Assembly (NCBI GenBank): GCA_013204105.1
Contig: JABMOM010000001.1
Coordinates: 62,001 to 126,000 of the forward strand
DNA from: Flavobacteriales bacterium
GTDB taxonomy: Bacteria; Bacteroidota; Bacteroidia; Flavobacteriales_G; Salibacteraceae
Direction: 5' to 3'
Length of the DNA stretch: 64,000 nucleotides
Part shown: positions 55,618 to 64,000 of the stretch, piece by piece
Layout: every line of letters begins with the position of its first letter
Numbering within the stretch: position 1 is the stretch's first letter
The notes under the pieces: generated by a model
Seen by the model: only the letters and a program-made list of their open reading frames with translations
What the model was told of the DNA's origin: nothing
Databases searched by the model: none
Made by a program: the position numbers and the translations under genes

Positions 55618-56330
55618 TGGGAAAGAACAAGCTGAAGAAGTTCGCGAAAGTCAAAGAGATGGACCACGTGATCGAGCCACCGTTCAGCGAGGTGCTCAAC
55701 AAAGACTTTCGCCTCAAAGGAAAGTGGAGCGAGGAATTTGGGAATGATGGGCCCATCGTGCTGGAGCTGGCATGTGGAAAAGGAGAGTATTCGGTAGGGA
55801 TGGGCGAGATCTATCCAGGTAAAAACTTCATCGGAATCGACATCAAAGGGTCGCGGATGTTCAGCGGGGCGATGGAGGCAGAGGAAAAAGGGATGGAAAA
55901 CGTCCGGTTTTTGCGCACCAAGATCGATATGATCACCTCCTTCTTCGCAAAGGATGAGGTCGACGAAATTTGGATTCTCTTTGCTGATCCCCAGTTGGGA
56001 AGACCACGCAAGCGACTCACAGGATACCTTTTCTTAGACCGGTATATTCAGCTCTTAAAACCCGGAGGCACTCTGCACTTGAAGTGCGATAGCAAAGACC
56101 TTTATGCCTTTACCAAAGATGAGGCAATCCCTGAATTCAATGCTTCAAACAAAGGGTTTCAATTTGAAAAGGAGTTCGATACGAACGAATTGTACGAAGA
56201 GGGAATTCACGCCTTGGATGAGACGATGCAACAGGTGTTGAACATACGCACCTACTACGAGCAAATGTGGTTGGACCAAGGAAAGAAGATCAAGTACCTC
56301 CGCTACCGGTTAGAGCGGTCCTTGAAATAG
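55617..56330 (+). CDS. trmB: tRNA (guanine-N7-)-methyltransferase
   Basis: 237 residues of the TrmB fold. The SAM site is LELACGKGEYSVGMG, followed by FIGIDIKG and the catalytic-region motif FADPQLGRPRKRL (D-P of the family). It adds a methyl group to N7 of G46 in tRNA. Its end overlaps the convergent DUF5916 gene by 28 bases. Confidence 0.94.
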   Translation: MGKNKLKKFAKVKEMDHVIEPPFSEVLNKDFRLKGKWSEEFGNDGPIVLELACGKGEYSVGMGEIYPGKNFIGIDIKGSRMFSGAMEAEEKGMENVRFLRTKIDMITSFFAKDEVDEIWILFADPQLGRPRKRLTGYLFLDRYIQLLKPGGTLHLKCDSKDLYAFTKDEAIPEFNASNKGFQFEKEFDTNELYEEGIHALDETMQQVLNIRTYYEQMWLDQGKKIKYLRYRLERSLK

Positions 56331-58732
56331 TTCCGGGGTCGGTTGTAGTCTAAGAAGTAGGTCAAGCGAATGGAGAAATTGTTCTGCATCGGTGAATTGA
56401 AGGTCTGTTCAAGGTTCACCAAGTAATTCTCACCCACGGTATTGTCGACCCGAGCGATCACATTTCTGTACAAAAGCACCAGTTCTGATGCCGGAGCAAA
56501 CCACCAGGAAAACTTAAAGTCCACGTTGAAGGTATTGAAATTGAGGTCGTTCACGCCCTCCAAATCAGCGGCTGATAAATCGCCGTTTTGTTCGAGCAAG
56601 TAAAAGTCTTGGTAATCCACATCGAAGTAGGAATGACGGAGGCTCAAGCTTAGAGAAGAGGTAGGGGTAAACACGTAACGCGCTCGGATGATGCTCTCGA
56701 TCGACAGGTTGTTGCGTCGACCAAAGAAGATCTCGGTGGGCATGGTGTCTGGAACGAATCCGTAGTCGTTGATCCACTTTGTGAGCCGCACTTCGGGCAG
56801 CATGAAGAAGTGATCTCCTAACCGAATCCGTGGATTGATCCTTGTCCATAGCATATCCCGATCAAAGGCTCCTATGCGTTCGTAACCCGCACGTGCATCA
56901 ATGGCGAGTACTTTCCGGTAATCAGAAGAGATAAAGAAACTTGACTCAAACCCTGCTGGAACTTTAAACCAACGCCCAAACTCTCGAGGCTCGAAGTAGT
57001 CGTAGGTTTCTATGGGTCGTGCAGTAAGGTCTCCTCCAAAGGCGAAAAAGCTGCGGGTCAAGAAGAATACCCTTCCGTAGGTAGAAAAGTCTTCATAGCG
57101 GAAGGGTCGATACAGCTGTTCGTAGCCCGCATTGATTTCGGCTTCCATCCGATTGAATTTTCCAAAGGGCTGAATCGTCTGGAAAGAGAGCATACCGTAG
57201 GTTGCGACTTGGTTGTTGCGCTGAAGAAAGCCGAGGTCATTGTTGTCGTAGCGATCGGTGATGATCTTATTTGCCACGGCCCATCGCCAATTGCCGTCCA
57301 CATCTCCGATGGCGTTCTCTGTGAAATAGCCATCATCCACCGCACTACCTTCGAAAATTGCACTTTGCTTCACGTCGGTATTCAAGAAGTACTTTCCTGA
57401 CTTGGTGTTGAATCGACCAACGACTGCGGCGACGTTCGCATCTCTGTCACTGCCTTTTCGCAGGGTATTGGTATTGACAAAACTGACAGATGAATTTCGA
57501 TTAAAGCGTTGGTCCAGCACGATGACATTGTAGTTGGTCATGGGTTCCGTGAGCAGGCGTGTCTCCTTTCCATCCTCGATCCGAGTGCTGTAGTTGTCGT
57601 CAGTAAGTGCGTTTAGAAAGCCAATTCCCAAATTATTTTTGGTGCGACCTGAGACCTTGGTCGCGTTGAGCAATCGAGTGTACTCTTGGCGTATCGTTAC
57701 GGAATCGTTCGAATTGAGGTCCTGTCCGCGGATGTTTTTAGGTTGTCCTCCGATGCGACGGGTGTATAAGAGATCGCCGATCGTGAAGAGGTCCGTTCCT
57801 TCAACAAAGAACTGCCGGTTTTCATCGAATTGATTCTCAAAGGGGGAGAGGTTCAAGAACTGCTGGTCAAAGGCCACCTGTCCGAAATCCGGCACCAAGG
57901 TCATGTCAAGCGTGAAACTCTCATTGATGCCATACTTAAGGTCCATGCCGGCATTGAGGTCAAAGGCCGACTTCCCATTGTAATAGTCGACGTAGCTGGA
58001 TAAGTATGGGGTCGCGGAAAGGCGCACGGGAGGCTTGATGTCGCTCATTCCACTGAGCAGACCACATTGGTATTCGAAGCGATAGCCCAGGCTTTTATCG
58101 AGGAAATTCCAAGTGGAGGTTTTGCGCGAACGTCGAATGCTGCGCATGAAATTCAATCCCCAATCTTTTACGGGGGTTTCAGGGAAACGAAGGGCGATGT
58201 AAGGAATTTCTACTTCCATGATCCAGCCGGAGTCAACGATACTGACGGCACTCTTCCAGATCGAATTCAAACTGAAGTCGTCTCCGTTAGGAGTGGTTTT
58301 ACTGTCGGCTTGGGTGCCTGCGGCGGTTACCCAAAAGTTGAAGTCGCTTAGGCCGTCGTTGTACGGATTGATGAAGAAGCCGAGCCAATCGGTGTTTTGA
58401 TTGAACTCATCCCGTTCGGTCATTTGGGTAAGGACGCTGTCTGGATTCGGGTCGTACATCATGGCTCCGATGTAGATCGCTTGGTCGTCATACAACACCC
58501 GCACAACCGTCTGTGTTTCACGCGAAATGGCACCACCGTTTTCCGGTTCGAACATCACAAAATCCGTGGCGATGGGGGCGGTGGACCAAACGGCATCGTT
58601 CAGCTTCCCGTCGATCTTGGGGCTCTCTGTGGCGCGGGTAGCGGGAATCGTTTTGCGCTTAACTTCTTGTGCCATAGAAGGGCCCTGCCAAAGCAGCAAG
58701 CAGGTCAATCCGATATGCCCAAGGCGGTTCAT
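56303..58732 (-). CDS. DUF5916 exported protein with CBM9-like N-terminal domain
   Basis: 809 residues from the ATG at 58732 (MNRLGHIG...), which starts the signal peptide; the ATG at 58771 adds 13 residues before it. Residues 25-220 match a carbohydrate-binding module 9-like domain (KIDGKLNDAVWSTAP, YDDQAIYIGAMMYDPNP). The rest, with barrel-like strands, is DUF5916, common in Bacteroidota and probably an outer-membrane barrel. Ligand unknown. Confidence 0.86.
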   Translation of the reverse strand: MNRLGHIGLTCLLLWQGPSMAQEVKRKTIPATRATESPKIDGKLNDAVWSTAPIATDFVMFEPENGGAISRETQTVVRVLYDDQAIYIGAMMYDPNPDSVLTQMTERDEFNQNTDWLGFFINPYNDGLSDFNFWVTAAGTQADSKTTPNGDDFSLNSIWKSAVSIVDSGWIMEVEIPYIALRFPETPVKDWGLNFMRSIRRSRKTSTWNFLDKSLGYRFEYQCGLLSGMSDIKPPVRLSATPYLSSYVDYYNGKSAFDLNAGMDLKYGINESFTLDMTLVPDFGQVAFDQQFLNLSPFENQFDENRQFFVEGTDLFTIGDLLYTRRIGGQPKNIRGQDLNSNDSVTIRQEYTRLLNATKVSGRTKNNLGIGFLNALTDDNYSTRIEDGKETRLLTEPMTNYNVIVLDQRFNRNSSVSFVNTNTLRKGSDRDANVAAVVGRFNTKSGKYFLNTDVKQSAIFEGSAVDDGYFTENAIGDVDGNWRWAVANKIITDRYDNNDLGFLQRNNQVATYGMLSFQTIQPFGKFNRMEAEINAGYEQLYRPFRYEDFSTYGRVFFLTRSFFAFGGDLTARPIETYDYFEPREFGRWFKVPAGFESSFFISSDYRKVLAIDARAGYERIGAFDRDMLWTRINPRIRLGDHFFMLPEVRLTKWINDYGFVPDTMPTEIFFGRRNNLSIESIIRARYVFTPTSSLSLSLRHSYFDVDYQDFYLLEQNGDLSAADLEGVNDLNFNTFNVDFKFSWWFAPASELVLLYRNVIARVDNTVGENYLVNLEQTFNSPMQNNFSIRLTYFLDYNRPRNYFKDRSNR

Positions 58733-58824
58733 GGCACGAAAGTAATTTCCTCTGCACGTATCCTGACGCAAACAAATCGCAAGAAGCGGGATGTGTGACG
58801 AACCGAGCTGCTTAGTTTTGGGCG

Positions 58825-59160
58825 ATGGAGAAAGATTTTTTCGATCAGGTGTACCAGGTAGTTCGGCTCATCCCAGAGGGGCGGGTAACCAGCTATGGTA
58901 CGATTGGAAAATATTTGGGGGCGCCGCGCTCCGCTCGAATGGTCGGATGGGCTATGAATGGGAGCCACCGGCAAGACCCTCCAGTGCCAGCACACCGGGT
59001 CGTGAATAGTCAGGGCTTACTCACGGGTAAGATCCATTTTGAAACGCCCTTTGCCATGCAAGAAAGATTAGAAGCGGAGGGCATTGAGGTGAAAAAGGAT
59101 AAGGTGGTAAACTTCAGGCAGTTGTTCTGGGACCCATCCATCGAATTGAGCCTGGACTGA
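58825..59160 (+). CDS. Alkyltransferase-like (ATL) protein, MGMT family without active cysteine
   Basis: 111 residues, only the DNA-binding C-terminal domain of O6-methylguanine-DNA methyltransferase. The helix-turn-helix region (VTSYGTIGKYLG...RMVGWAMNG) is intact, but the PCHR active-site cysteine is replaced by alanine: P55-A56-H57-R58. ATL proteins bind O6-alkylguanine lesions without repairing them and hand them to nucleotide excision repair. It is followed directly by the convergent GT9 gene. Confidence 0.9.
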   Translation: MEKDFFDQVYQVVRLIPEGRVTSYGTIGKYLGAPRSARMVGWAMNGSHRQDPPVPAHRVVNSQGLLTGKIHFETPFAMQERLEAEGIEVKKDKVVNFRQLFWDPSIELSLD

Positions 59161-60135
59161 TCATTCCGCCACGGCACGCACCACCGATTCCAAGTCGAGG
59201 TTGAATACACACCCGTCTTCATAGCCACGATTTCCCAATTTGCTTGTAGGCCGCTTGGGGCAGTCGGCTTCAATCATACGAGAACCTTCCACCGCTTGCC
59301 AAGGCGAGAAGCCCAATGCTGGGGTAGTCGCAAACCAAAGCGAGATAACAGGGCGTCCTAGGGCGGTTGCGATGTGCATCAATCCGGTATCATGACTGAT
59401 TACCTTTTGCGCTTGCTGCATCAGGCTGGCCGATTGGTGCAGCGAAAAAGCCCCACAGGCATTGAACACCCTATCTCCGCAAGCCTTTACCACTTGATCT
59501 CCGCACTCTCGATCCTCGACGCCGCCCAGTAATACGATGGGGATCGAAATGCGCGTACATAATTCGATCATTTGTTGGGAGGGTAAGATCTTTCCCATCA
59601 TTTGGCCGCCGATGGCATAGACGATGTAGCCATTTTGAAAAGGGGCGGGGAGCACATTCAAGGAGACTTCCTGCTGCGCTGGAATGAAATAGTCTAGGCC
59701 TTTTCCGTCGTCTTGAACGCCCAAAGATGTGACCGCATCAAAGCTTCTGGATACCACATGGCCGATGGGTTGCACCTCGCGTTTGGCGCGCACGTAGAGC
59801 CACTTGGCGATGTTTCGTTTGTCGAGGGTAAAGGCAAGGGCACGGCACACTTTTTTTACTTGTCTCGAGCGGATATTGTTGTGCAAGTCGATGACGTAAT
59901 CGTACATCCCATCGCGAAGCTGATCTTGTACTTCACTGACCTTTTCCTCAATCGTGATCACCTCGTTGAGGTGGGGGTTGTACTCGAGCAGGGTCGCAAA
60001 CTTGCTTTTCGTAATGAAATCGATCTGTACCTCGCCTTCGAGCTGTGTCTTCAAAGCGCGTATGATCGGAGAAGTCAAGACGATGTCTCCGATGGAGCTA
60101 AAACGCACGATGAGGATTCGAGTAGGCTGGGACAT
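59161..60135 (-). CDS. Glycosyltransferase family 9 (heptosyltransferase-like)
   Basis: 324 residues from the ATG at 60135 (MSQPTRIL). GT-B fold: N-terminal ILIVRFSSIGDIVLTSP loop and C-terminal GGVEDRE, ISHDTGLMHIATALGRPVI and LWFATTP donor-binding segments. It probably adds a heptose or related sugar to lipopolysaccharide core. An in-frame ATG at 60231 would intrude on the divergent promoter gap and adds 32 unlike residues. Confidence 0.88.
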   Translation of the reverse strand: MSQPTRILIVRFSSIGDIVLTSPIIRALKTQLEGEVQIDFITKSKFATLLEYNPHLNEVITIEEKVSEVQDQLRDGMYDYVIDLHNNIRSRQVKKVCRALAFTLDKRNIAKWLYVRAKREVQPIGHVVSRSFDAVTSLGVQDDGKGLDYFIPAQQEVSLNVLPAPFQNGYIVYAIGGQMMGKILPSQQMIELCTRISIPIVLLGGVEDRECGDQVVKACGDRVFNACGAFSLHQSASLMQQAQKVISHDTGLMHIATALGRPVISLWFATTPALGFSPWQAVEGSRMIEADCPKRPTSKLGNRGYEDGCVFNLDLESVVRAVAE

Positions 60136-60257
60136 TGAGAACGGGAATTGCGCGAATTTCACGAATTTGGTCCACCTAACGCGCACATTTACACTTTCGG
60201 TATGCGGTGATTTGGCGATGAGAAGTTCCAATCACCCATTCCGACTACATTTGACCT

Positions 60258-61085
60258 ATGCTCATCGACAGTCACACCCACATTTACCTCGATGCCTTTG
60301 AGGAGGATTTCGACGCGATGATTGAGCGCGCTCGCGCGGCGGGAGTGAAGTATTTTTTGATGCCTAACATCGATGTAGAGAGCATTCCGTCCATGCACAA
60401 ATGTGCGGATCGGCTCAGCGACAATGCCTTTCCCATGATGGGATTGCACCCCTGCTCTGTCAAGGACGACTACCAGGATAAGTTGGAGGAGATCAAGCGA
60501 CACTTGTTTCAGCCGGTCAGAAAGTATTGGGCCGTTGGTGAGATCGGCATTGATCTGTATTGGGATAAATCAACGCTGCCTCAACAGATCGATGCGTTTG
60601 AACAGCAGATCCAATGGGCGAAGGCATTGGACCTTCCGATTGTCATACACGTACGAGAGGCCTTTGATGAGACCTTTGAAGTGGTGGATCGACTGATGGA
60701 CGATCGCCTCCGAGGCGTGTTTCACTGCTTTTCAGGAACGGCCGAGCAAGCGCAACACATCGCAAACTATGGCAGTTTCAAAATGGGATTGGGCGGGGTG
60801 CTGACGTTCAAGAATGGTAAGATAGACAAGTTCATCAGCGACTTTGACCCATCCTTATTCATCCTAGAAACGGACGCCCCTTATCTGGCTCCAGTGCCCT
60901 ATCGCGGAAAGCGCAATGAGCCGGCATATGCTGCTATTGTTGCTCAAAAAATGGCTGAATGTTACGGGGTTACAACAGAAGAGATCGCGGCCATTACCAA
61001 TGCGAATTGCAATGAATTGTTTCGACTAAACCTACCCACCCATGAAACGAATACTGACGCTCATCCTGAGCATTTTGACGATTAG
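60258..61085 (+). CDS. tatD: TatD-family metal-dependent hydrolase
   Basis: 275 residues of the TIM-barrel hydrolase family. Metal ligands are H6 and H8 (DSHTH), E in AVGEIGID, H in IVIHVRE, H in FHCFSG and D in ETDAPYL. Family members are deoxyribonucleases or exonucleases with varied roles. The last 44 bases overlap the start of the outer-membrane gene in a different frame, so the two are translationally linked. Confidence 0.9.
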   Translation: MLIDSHTHIYLDAFEEDFDAMIERARAAGVKYFLMPNIDVESIPSMHKCADRLSDNAFPMMGLHPCSVKDDYQDKLEEIKRHLFQPVRKYWAVGEIGIDLYWDKSTLPQQIDAFEQQIQWAKALDLPIVIHVREAFDETFEVVDRLMDDRLRGVFHCFSGTAEQAQHIANYGSFKMGLGGVLTFKNGKIDKFISDFDPSLFILETDAPYLAPVPYRGKRNEPAYAAIVAQKMAECYGVTTEEIAAITNANCNELFRLNLPTHETNTDAHPEHFDD

Positions 61086-62217
61086 CGCGATCGGTCAAGA
61101 GGAAGCAGACACCTCTTCGGTGACGATTGGAGCCTACGCCGATGGTTATTATGCGTATTACAACAATGCTCAAAATGTTGCTATACAACAGCACAACAGC
61201 ATCGGAGCTTACCACAATAATCTAGGGCTCAACACGGCACAGATCACGTCGAGTTTTTTGACCAAGCACTTTCGCGGAACCATCACCATACATCACGGAG
61301 ACATTGCCGAGATAGCTTGGGGAGATAAATACAGGGAGGTGCAAGAAGGGAACATCGGCGTGCAGATCACCGACGGATTGTGGTTGGATGGAGGCTATTT
61401 CAAAACCCATGTCGGAACGGAATCCTTCCTTCCTAAGGACAACCTGATGAGCATCATTACCCTGGGCACGTTTTACGGCCCATTCTATCAAAGTGGATTG
61501 AGGCTCAGTTACGATAAGGGGCCCATGCATTACGAAGCGCATTTGATCAATGGGTACAACCTCCACGTTGACAACAACCCAGAAAAATCAGTGGGACTGC
61601 TCGTTTCCTATGCCATGTCCGATGAAAATTCAGTCACCTACTCAACGCTCTATGGCAGCGAACAGACGGGTGCGCTTGACAACGACAATTTGTGGTACCA
61701 GAACATTTATTTCAACCATTCGGGAGAGAAATTGGAAGTGCAGGCAGGCTTGGACGTGGCCTTTGCTTCGCGAGGGACCCAATCTCTGAAAGCCGGAGGA
61801 AAGCCGTTGGTTACAGGTTTGATCACCGCCAAATACCACGTGAGCGACGCCTTTGCGGTGTCGGCTAGGGGAGAGTATTTCTCAGACCCATCCAATATCA
61901 ATTCGTTCGCGTTTGTTCCGTACTACGATGCCAGCATTGATTCATCTGCGGTCTTCCAAAGGGGCGGGATCAATCCAGGGCTGAATGTTTTCGGAGTAAC
62001 CGCTGGACTGGAGTACAGTCCGTTGAGCAATGGTTACCTGCGATTGGAAGCGAGGTACTTGAATGACATGAACGGCGATGCTGGAATAGGGGTCAAGGAC
62101 GATTTGAGTGGCTTCAATGCCGCGGTCGTTGGTTTCAACCCGCATGTGACCGAACGCTGGGAAGTTGTGGTAACGGCAGGCTTTTATTTCGATAAAACAT
62201 TCACATTCGCACGGTGA
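61042..62217 (+). CDS. Outer-membrane beta-barrel (porin-like) protein
   Basis: 391 residues with signal peptide (1-18). The rest is alternating aromatic/polar beta strands with Gly turns and short loops, ending in FYFDKTFTFAR. It resembles Bacteroidota porins (BBP2 superfamily), with a GGYFKTHVGTE segment. Transported solute unknown. Its start lies 44 bases inside the TatD gene, and its stop overlaps the asparaginase start (GTGA). Confidence 0.8.
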   Translation: MKRILTLILSILTISAIGQEEADTSSVTIGAYADGYYAYYNNAQNVAIQQHNSIGAYHNNLGLNTAQITSSFLTKHFRGTITIHHGDIAEIAWGDKYREVQEGNIGVQITDGLWLDGGYFKTHVGTESFLPKDNLMSIITLGTFYGPFYQSGLRLSYDKGPMHYEAHLINGYNLHVDNNPEKSVGLLVSYAMSDENSVTYSTLYGSEQTGALDNDNLWYQNIYFNHSGEKLEVQAGLDVAFASRGTQSLKAGGKPLVTGLITAKYHVSDAFAVSARGEYFSDPSNINSFAFVPYYDASIDSSAVFQRGGINPGLNVFGVTAGLEYSPLSNGYLRLEARYLNDMNGDAGIGVKDDLSGFNAAVVGFNPHVTERWEVVVTAGFYFDKTFTFAR

Positions 62218-63236
62218 GTAAGATCTTGATCATATACACCGGTGGTACGATCGGAATGGTAGAGTCCGAAGATCAGCAGACGCTGGTACCCTTCGACCTG
62301 AAACATATCCTGGAGAAAGTTCCTGAGATGAACAAACTGGGCGCGACGCTGGACTCCATGTCCTTCGAACACCCGATCGACAGTTCCGACATGATGCCGG
62401 AGCATTGGACGATGATCGCGAACCAGGTACAGGCGAACTATGAAGACTACGATGGCTTTGTTATCCTCCATGGATCCGACACACTTGCATACACGGCATC
62501 TGCACTCAGTTTTATGTTCGAAGGATTGCAAAAGCCAGTAATCATTACAGGATCTCAGCTTCCCATTGGGATGATCCGAACAGATGCGCGCGAAAATTTG
62601 ATTACTGCAGTGGAATTCGCGATCCAGAAGATCAAAGATGAACCGGTGATTCAAGAAGTGGCGGTCTGTTTTGAAGATCAGCTGTTTCGAGGGAACCGCA
62701 CCAAGAAATTTTCGACCGAGGCATTTGATGCGTTTATTTCACCAAACTACCCCGAACTTGCTTTGGCGGGGGTGAACTTGAATTTTAATCACCAGGAGTT
62801 ATTCCGATCCGAAAAGGCGGCCTTTCATTTGACGGACGGCTTTGACCGCAGAGTTGCCGTGCTTACATTTTTCCCCGGCATTACCGAGCAATTGGTAACT
62901 ACAGTTCTTTCCAACATCGAGCTGAGGGGCATCGCGCTGATGACCTTCGGTTCAGGCAACCTTCCACAGCACGATTGGTTGCTCAAAGCCATAGGAGAAG
63001 CCGTGGAACGCGGCGTGGTCATGGTCAACGTTACCCAATGCGCCAAGGGAAATGTGGAACAAGGAAAATACGAGACAAGCACCGGACTCGTGGAAGCGGG
63101 AGTTGTAAGTTGCGGTGACATGACCTTGGAAGCGACCTTGACAAAATTGATGTTCCTCTTGGGGCAAAGCGATGACCCACAATGGGTACGCGACCAGATG
63201 GCGACCAATTTGAAAGGAGAATTATCGATACGTTGA
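62214..63236 (+). CDS. ansA: Type I L-asparaginase
   Basis: 340 residues from a GTG start that overlaps the previous stop (GTGA). Catalytic threonines are T12 in the YTGGTIG motif and T90 in HGSDTLAYTAS; the usual lysine-region follows. No signal peptide, so it is cytosolic. It deaminates asparagine to aspartate. Family type I is 330-340 residues long, matching. Confidence 0.94.
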   Translation: MSKILIIYTGGTIGMVESEDQQTLVPFDLKHILEKVPEMNKLGATLDSMSFEHPIDSSDMMPEHWTMIANQVQANYEDYDGFVILHGSDTLAYTASALSFMFEGLQKPVIITGSQLPIGMIRTDARENLITAVEFAIQKIKDEPVIQEVAVCFEDQLFRGNRTKKFSTEAFDAFISPNYPELALAGVNLNFNHQELFRSEKAAFHLTDGFDRRVAVLTFFPGITEQLVTTVLSNIELRGIALMTFGSGNLPQHDWLLKAIGEAVERGVVMVNVTQCAKGNVEQGKYETSTGLVEAGVVSCGDMTLEATLTKLMFLLGQSDDPQWVRDQMATNLKGELSIR

Positions 63237-63237
63237 A

Positions 63238-64000
63238 ATGGCCAAGCGCAAAGGATATACGCCCAAGAAGCAGCCGGTCCCCGTTGAAGAGCAGGTAATA
63301 ACGGAGCCCCAGAAGGTAATCCAACCCAAGCGGAACAACCTCCCCTATTTTCTTGTCTTCGCCTTAGGGTTCTTACTCTACGCGAACACCATCCCCTTTG
63401 AGTACGCCTTGGATGACAAGCTTTACATCACGGCGAACGAATTCACCAAGCAGGGCATCGATGGGATAGACGAAATCTGGACCAACGACTTGATGACCGG
63501 CTTCTTTGGTGCCAAGAAGAAACTGGTGGAGGGAGGCAGGTATCGGCCTTTGGCGCTGACGACACATGCATTGGAATGGCAGGTCTTTGGCAATGCGCCG
63601 CGACTCAGCCATTTCATCAATGTGGTTTTGTACGGACTGATTGGGGTCGTATTGCTCATGGTCTTGCGCTCGATCTTTGGGTGGCGCGAAGAACGATGGT
63701 GGTTTACCTTGCCCTTTTTAGCGACGATTCTTTTCATTGCGCACCCGCTGCACACGGAGGTTGCGGCCAACATCAAAAGCCGCGATGAGATCATGAGTTT
63801 ACTCTTTGCGCTCCTCTCTTTCAAGGCAGTGCTAGACTTTATGAAATCCGAGGATAAGAAGTTGCTGGCCTATGCCGGTATATGGTTTCTGTTGAGTCTG
63901 TTCTCGAAGGAATCGACGGTCACTTTCCTGGGCGTAATTCCCTTGACGCTGCTGTTCTTTCCAAAAGGCGACCTGCGCAAATCTTTGGTGGCGATTGCGC
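63238..64000 (+). CDS. Multi-span TMTC/PMT-like protein, 3' end beyond window
   Basis: Starts at the ATG at 63238, one base after the asparaginase stop, and stays open for 254 codons to the window end. An N-terminal basic tail (about 30 residues) leads into several membrane helices. The DDKLYI segment and an AHPLHTEVAANIKSRDEI segment resemble TMTC/GT-C-type membrane mannosyltransferases that usually carry C-terminal TPR repeats. The later part is not visible, so the function is tentative. It is probably co-transcribed with asparaginase. Confidence 0.72.
   Translation, partial: MAKRKGYTPKKQPVPVEEQVITEPQKVIQPKRNNLPYFLVFALGFLLYANTIPFEYALDDKLYITANEFTKQGIDGIDEIWTNDLMTGFFGAKKKLVEGGRYRPLALTTHALEWQVFGNAPRLSHFINVVLYGLIGVVLLMVLRSIFGWREERWWFTLPFLATILFIAHPLHTEVAANIKSRDEIMSLLFALLSFKAVLDFMKSEDKKLLAYAGIWFLLSLFSKESTVTFLGVIPLTLLFFPKGDLRKSLVAIA

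Overview
This window looks like a chromosomal stretch from a member of the Bacteroidota, most likely a free-living relative of the Flavobacteriales with a G+C content near one half (judged by eye). The evidence is: several exported proteins ending in type IX secretion (T9SS) type A sorting domains, a carboxypeptidase-D/TonB-dependent receptor, GSCFA and DUF5916 proteins, an ileS-dksA-lspA cluster, and several promoters with the Bacteroidota -7 consensus TAnnTTTG. No rRNA, tRNA, CRISPR array, insertion sequence or prophage was recognised. Neither T9SS machinery nor replication-origin genes are present. The first gene is cut at its 5' end and the last at its 3' end.

Layout. 1-10.7 kb: secreted and surface proteins (a cut T9SS cargo, a serine beta-lactamase-family hydrolase, a lamin-tail-domain protein, an M28 peptidase with a small outer-membrane-type partner), plus aspartate-semialdehyde dehydrogenase. 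10.7-21.7 kb: a run of ten minus-strand genes (membrane protein, ligase-associated-type DEXH helicase, PdeM phosphoesterase, RidA, a zinc-finger DksA-type protein, a membrane protein, a sterol-desaturase-family protein, ileS, a Cys-poor DksA-like protein, lspA). 21.8-28.8 kb: a coiled-coil membrane protein, a giant beta-rich exported protein, an OmpA-type lipoprotein and tyrS. 28.8-32.8 kb: a lipocalin-like lipoprotein gene interrupted by one in-frame stop, then a compact arsenic operon (arsR-arsM-arsC-like-acr3).

32.9-37.4 kb: haem proteins (a lipoprotein with one CXXCH and five FG-GAP repeats; a two-haem cytochrome c peroxidase with a long N-terminal helical domain) beside a Crp/Fnr regulator. 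37.4-50 kb: a PhoX-like T9SS protein, an orphan LuxE-like enzyme, a Na/Pi cotransporter, a small exported protein, a TonB-dependent receptor, a right-handed-beta-helix-type lipoprotein and a PhoB/PhoR-like two-component pair. 11-bp-spaced TAAC/GTAA repeats lie in front of at least three of these units, so this looks like a phosphate-starvation block. 49.8-64 kb: GSCFA protein, MurG-like glycosyltransferase, a reprolysin-type T9SS metalloprotease preceded by a lipoprotein resembling its propeptide, SDR enzyme, trmB, DUF5916 protein, alkyltransferase-like protein, GT9 glycosyltransferase, TatD hydrolase, outer-membrane barrel, asparaginase, and a multi-membrane-span protein leaving the window.

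The most notable observations are the free-standing propeptide-like lipoprotein next to its protease (54.2-54.8 kb), the shared repeat geometry of the putative Pho promoters (42.8-48 kb), the single in-frame stop in an otherwise intact lipocalin-like gene, and the paired Cys-Cys carboxy termini of ArsR and ArsM.
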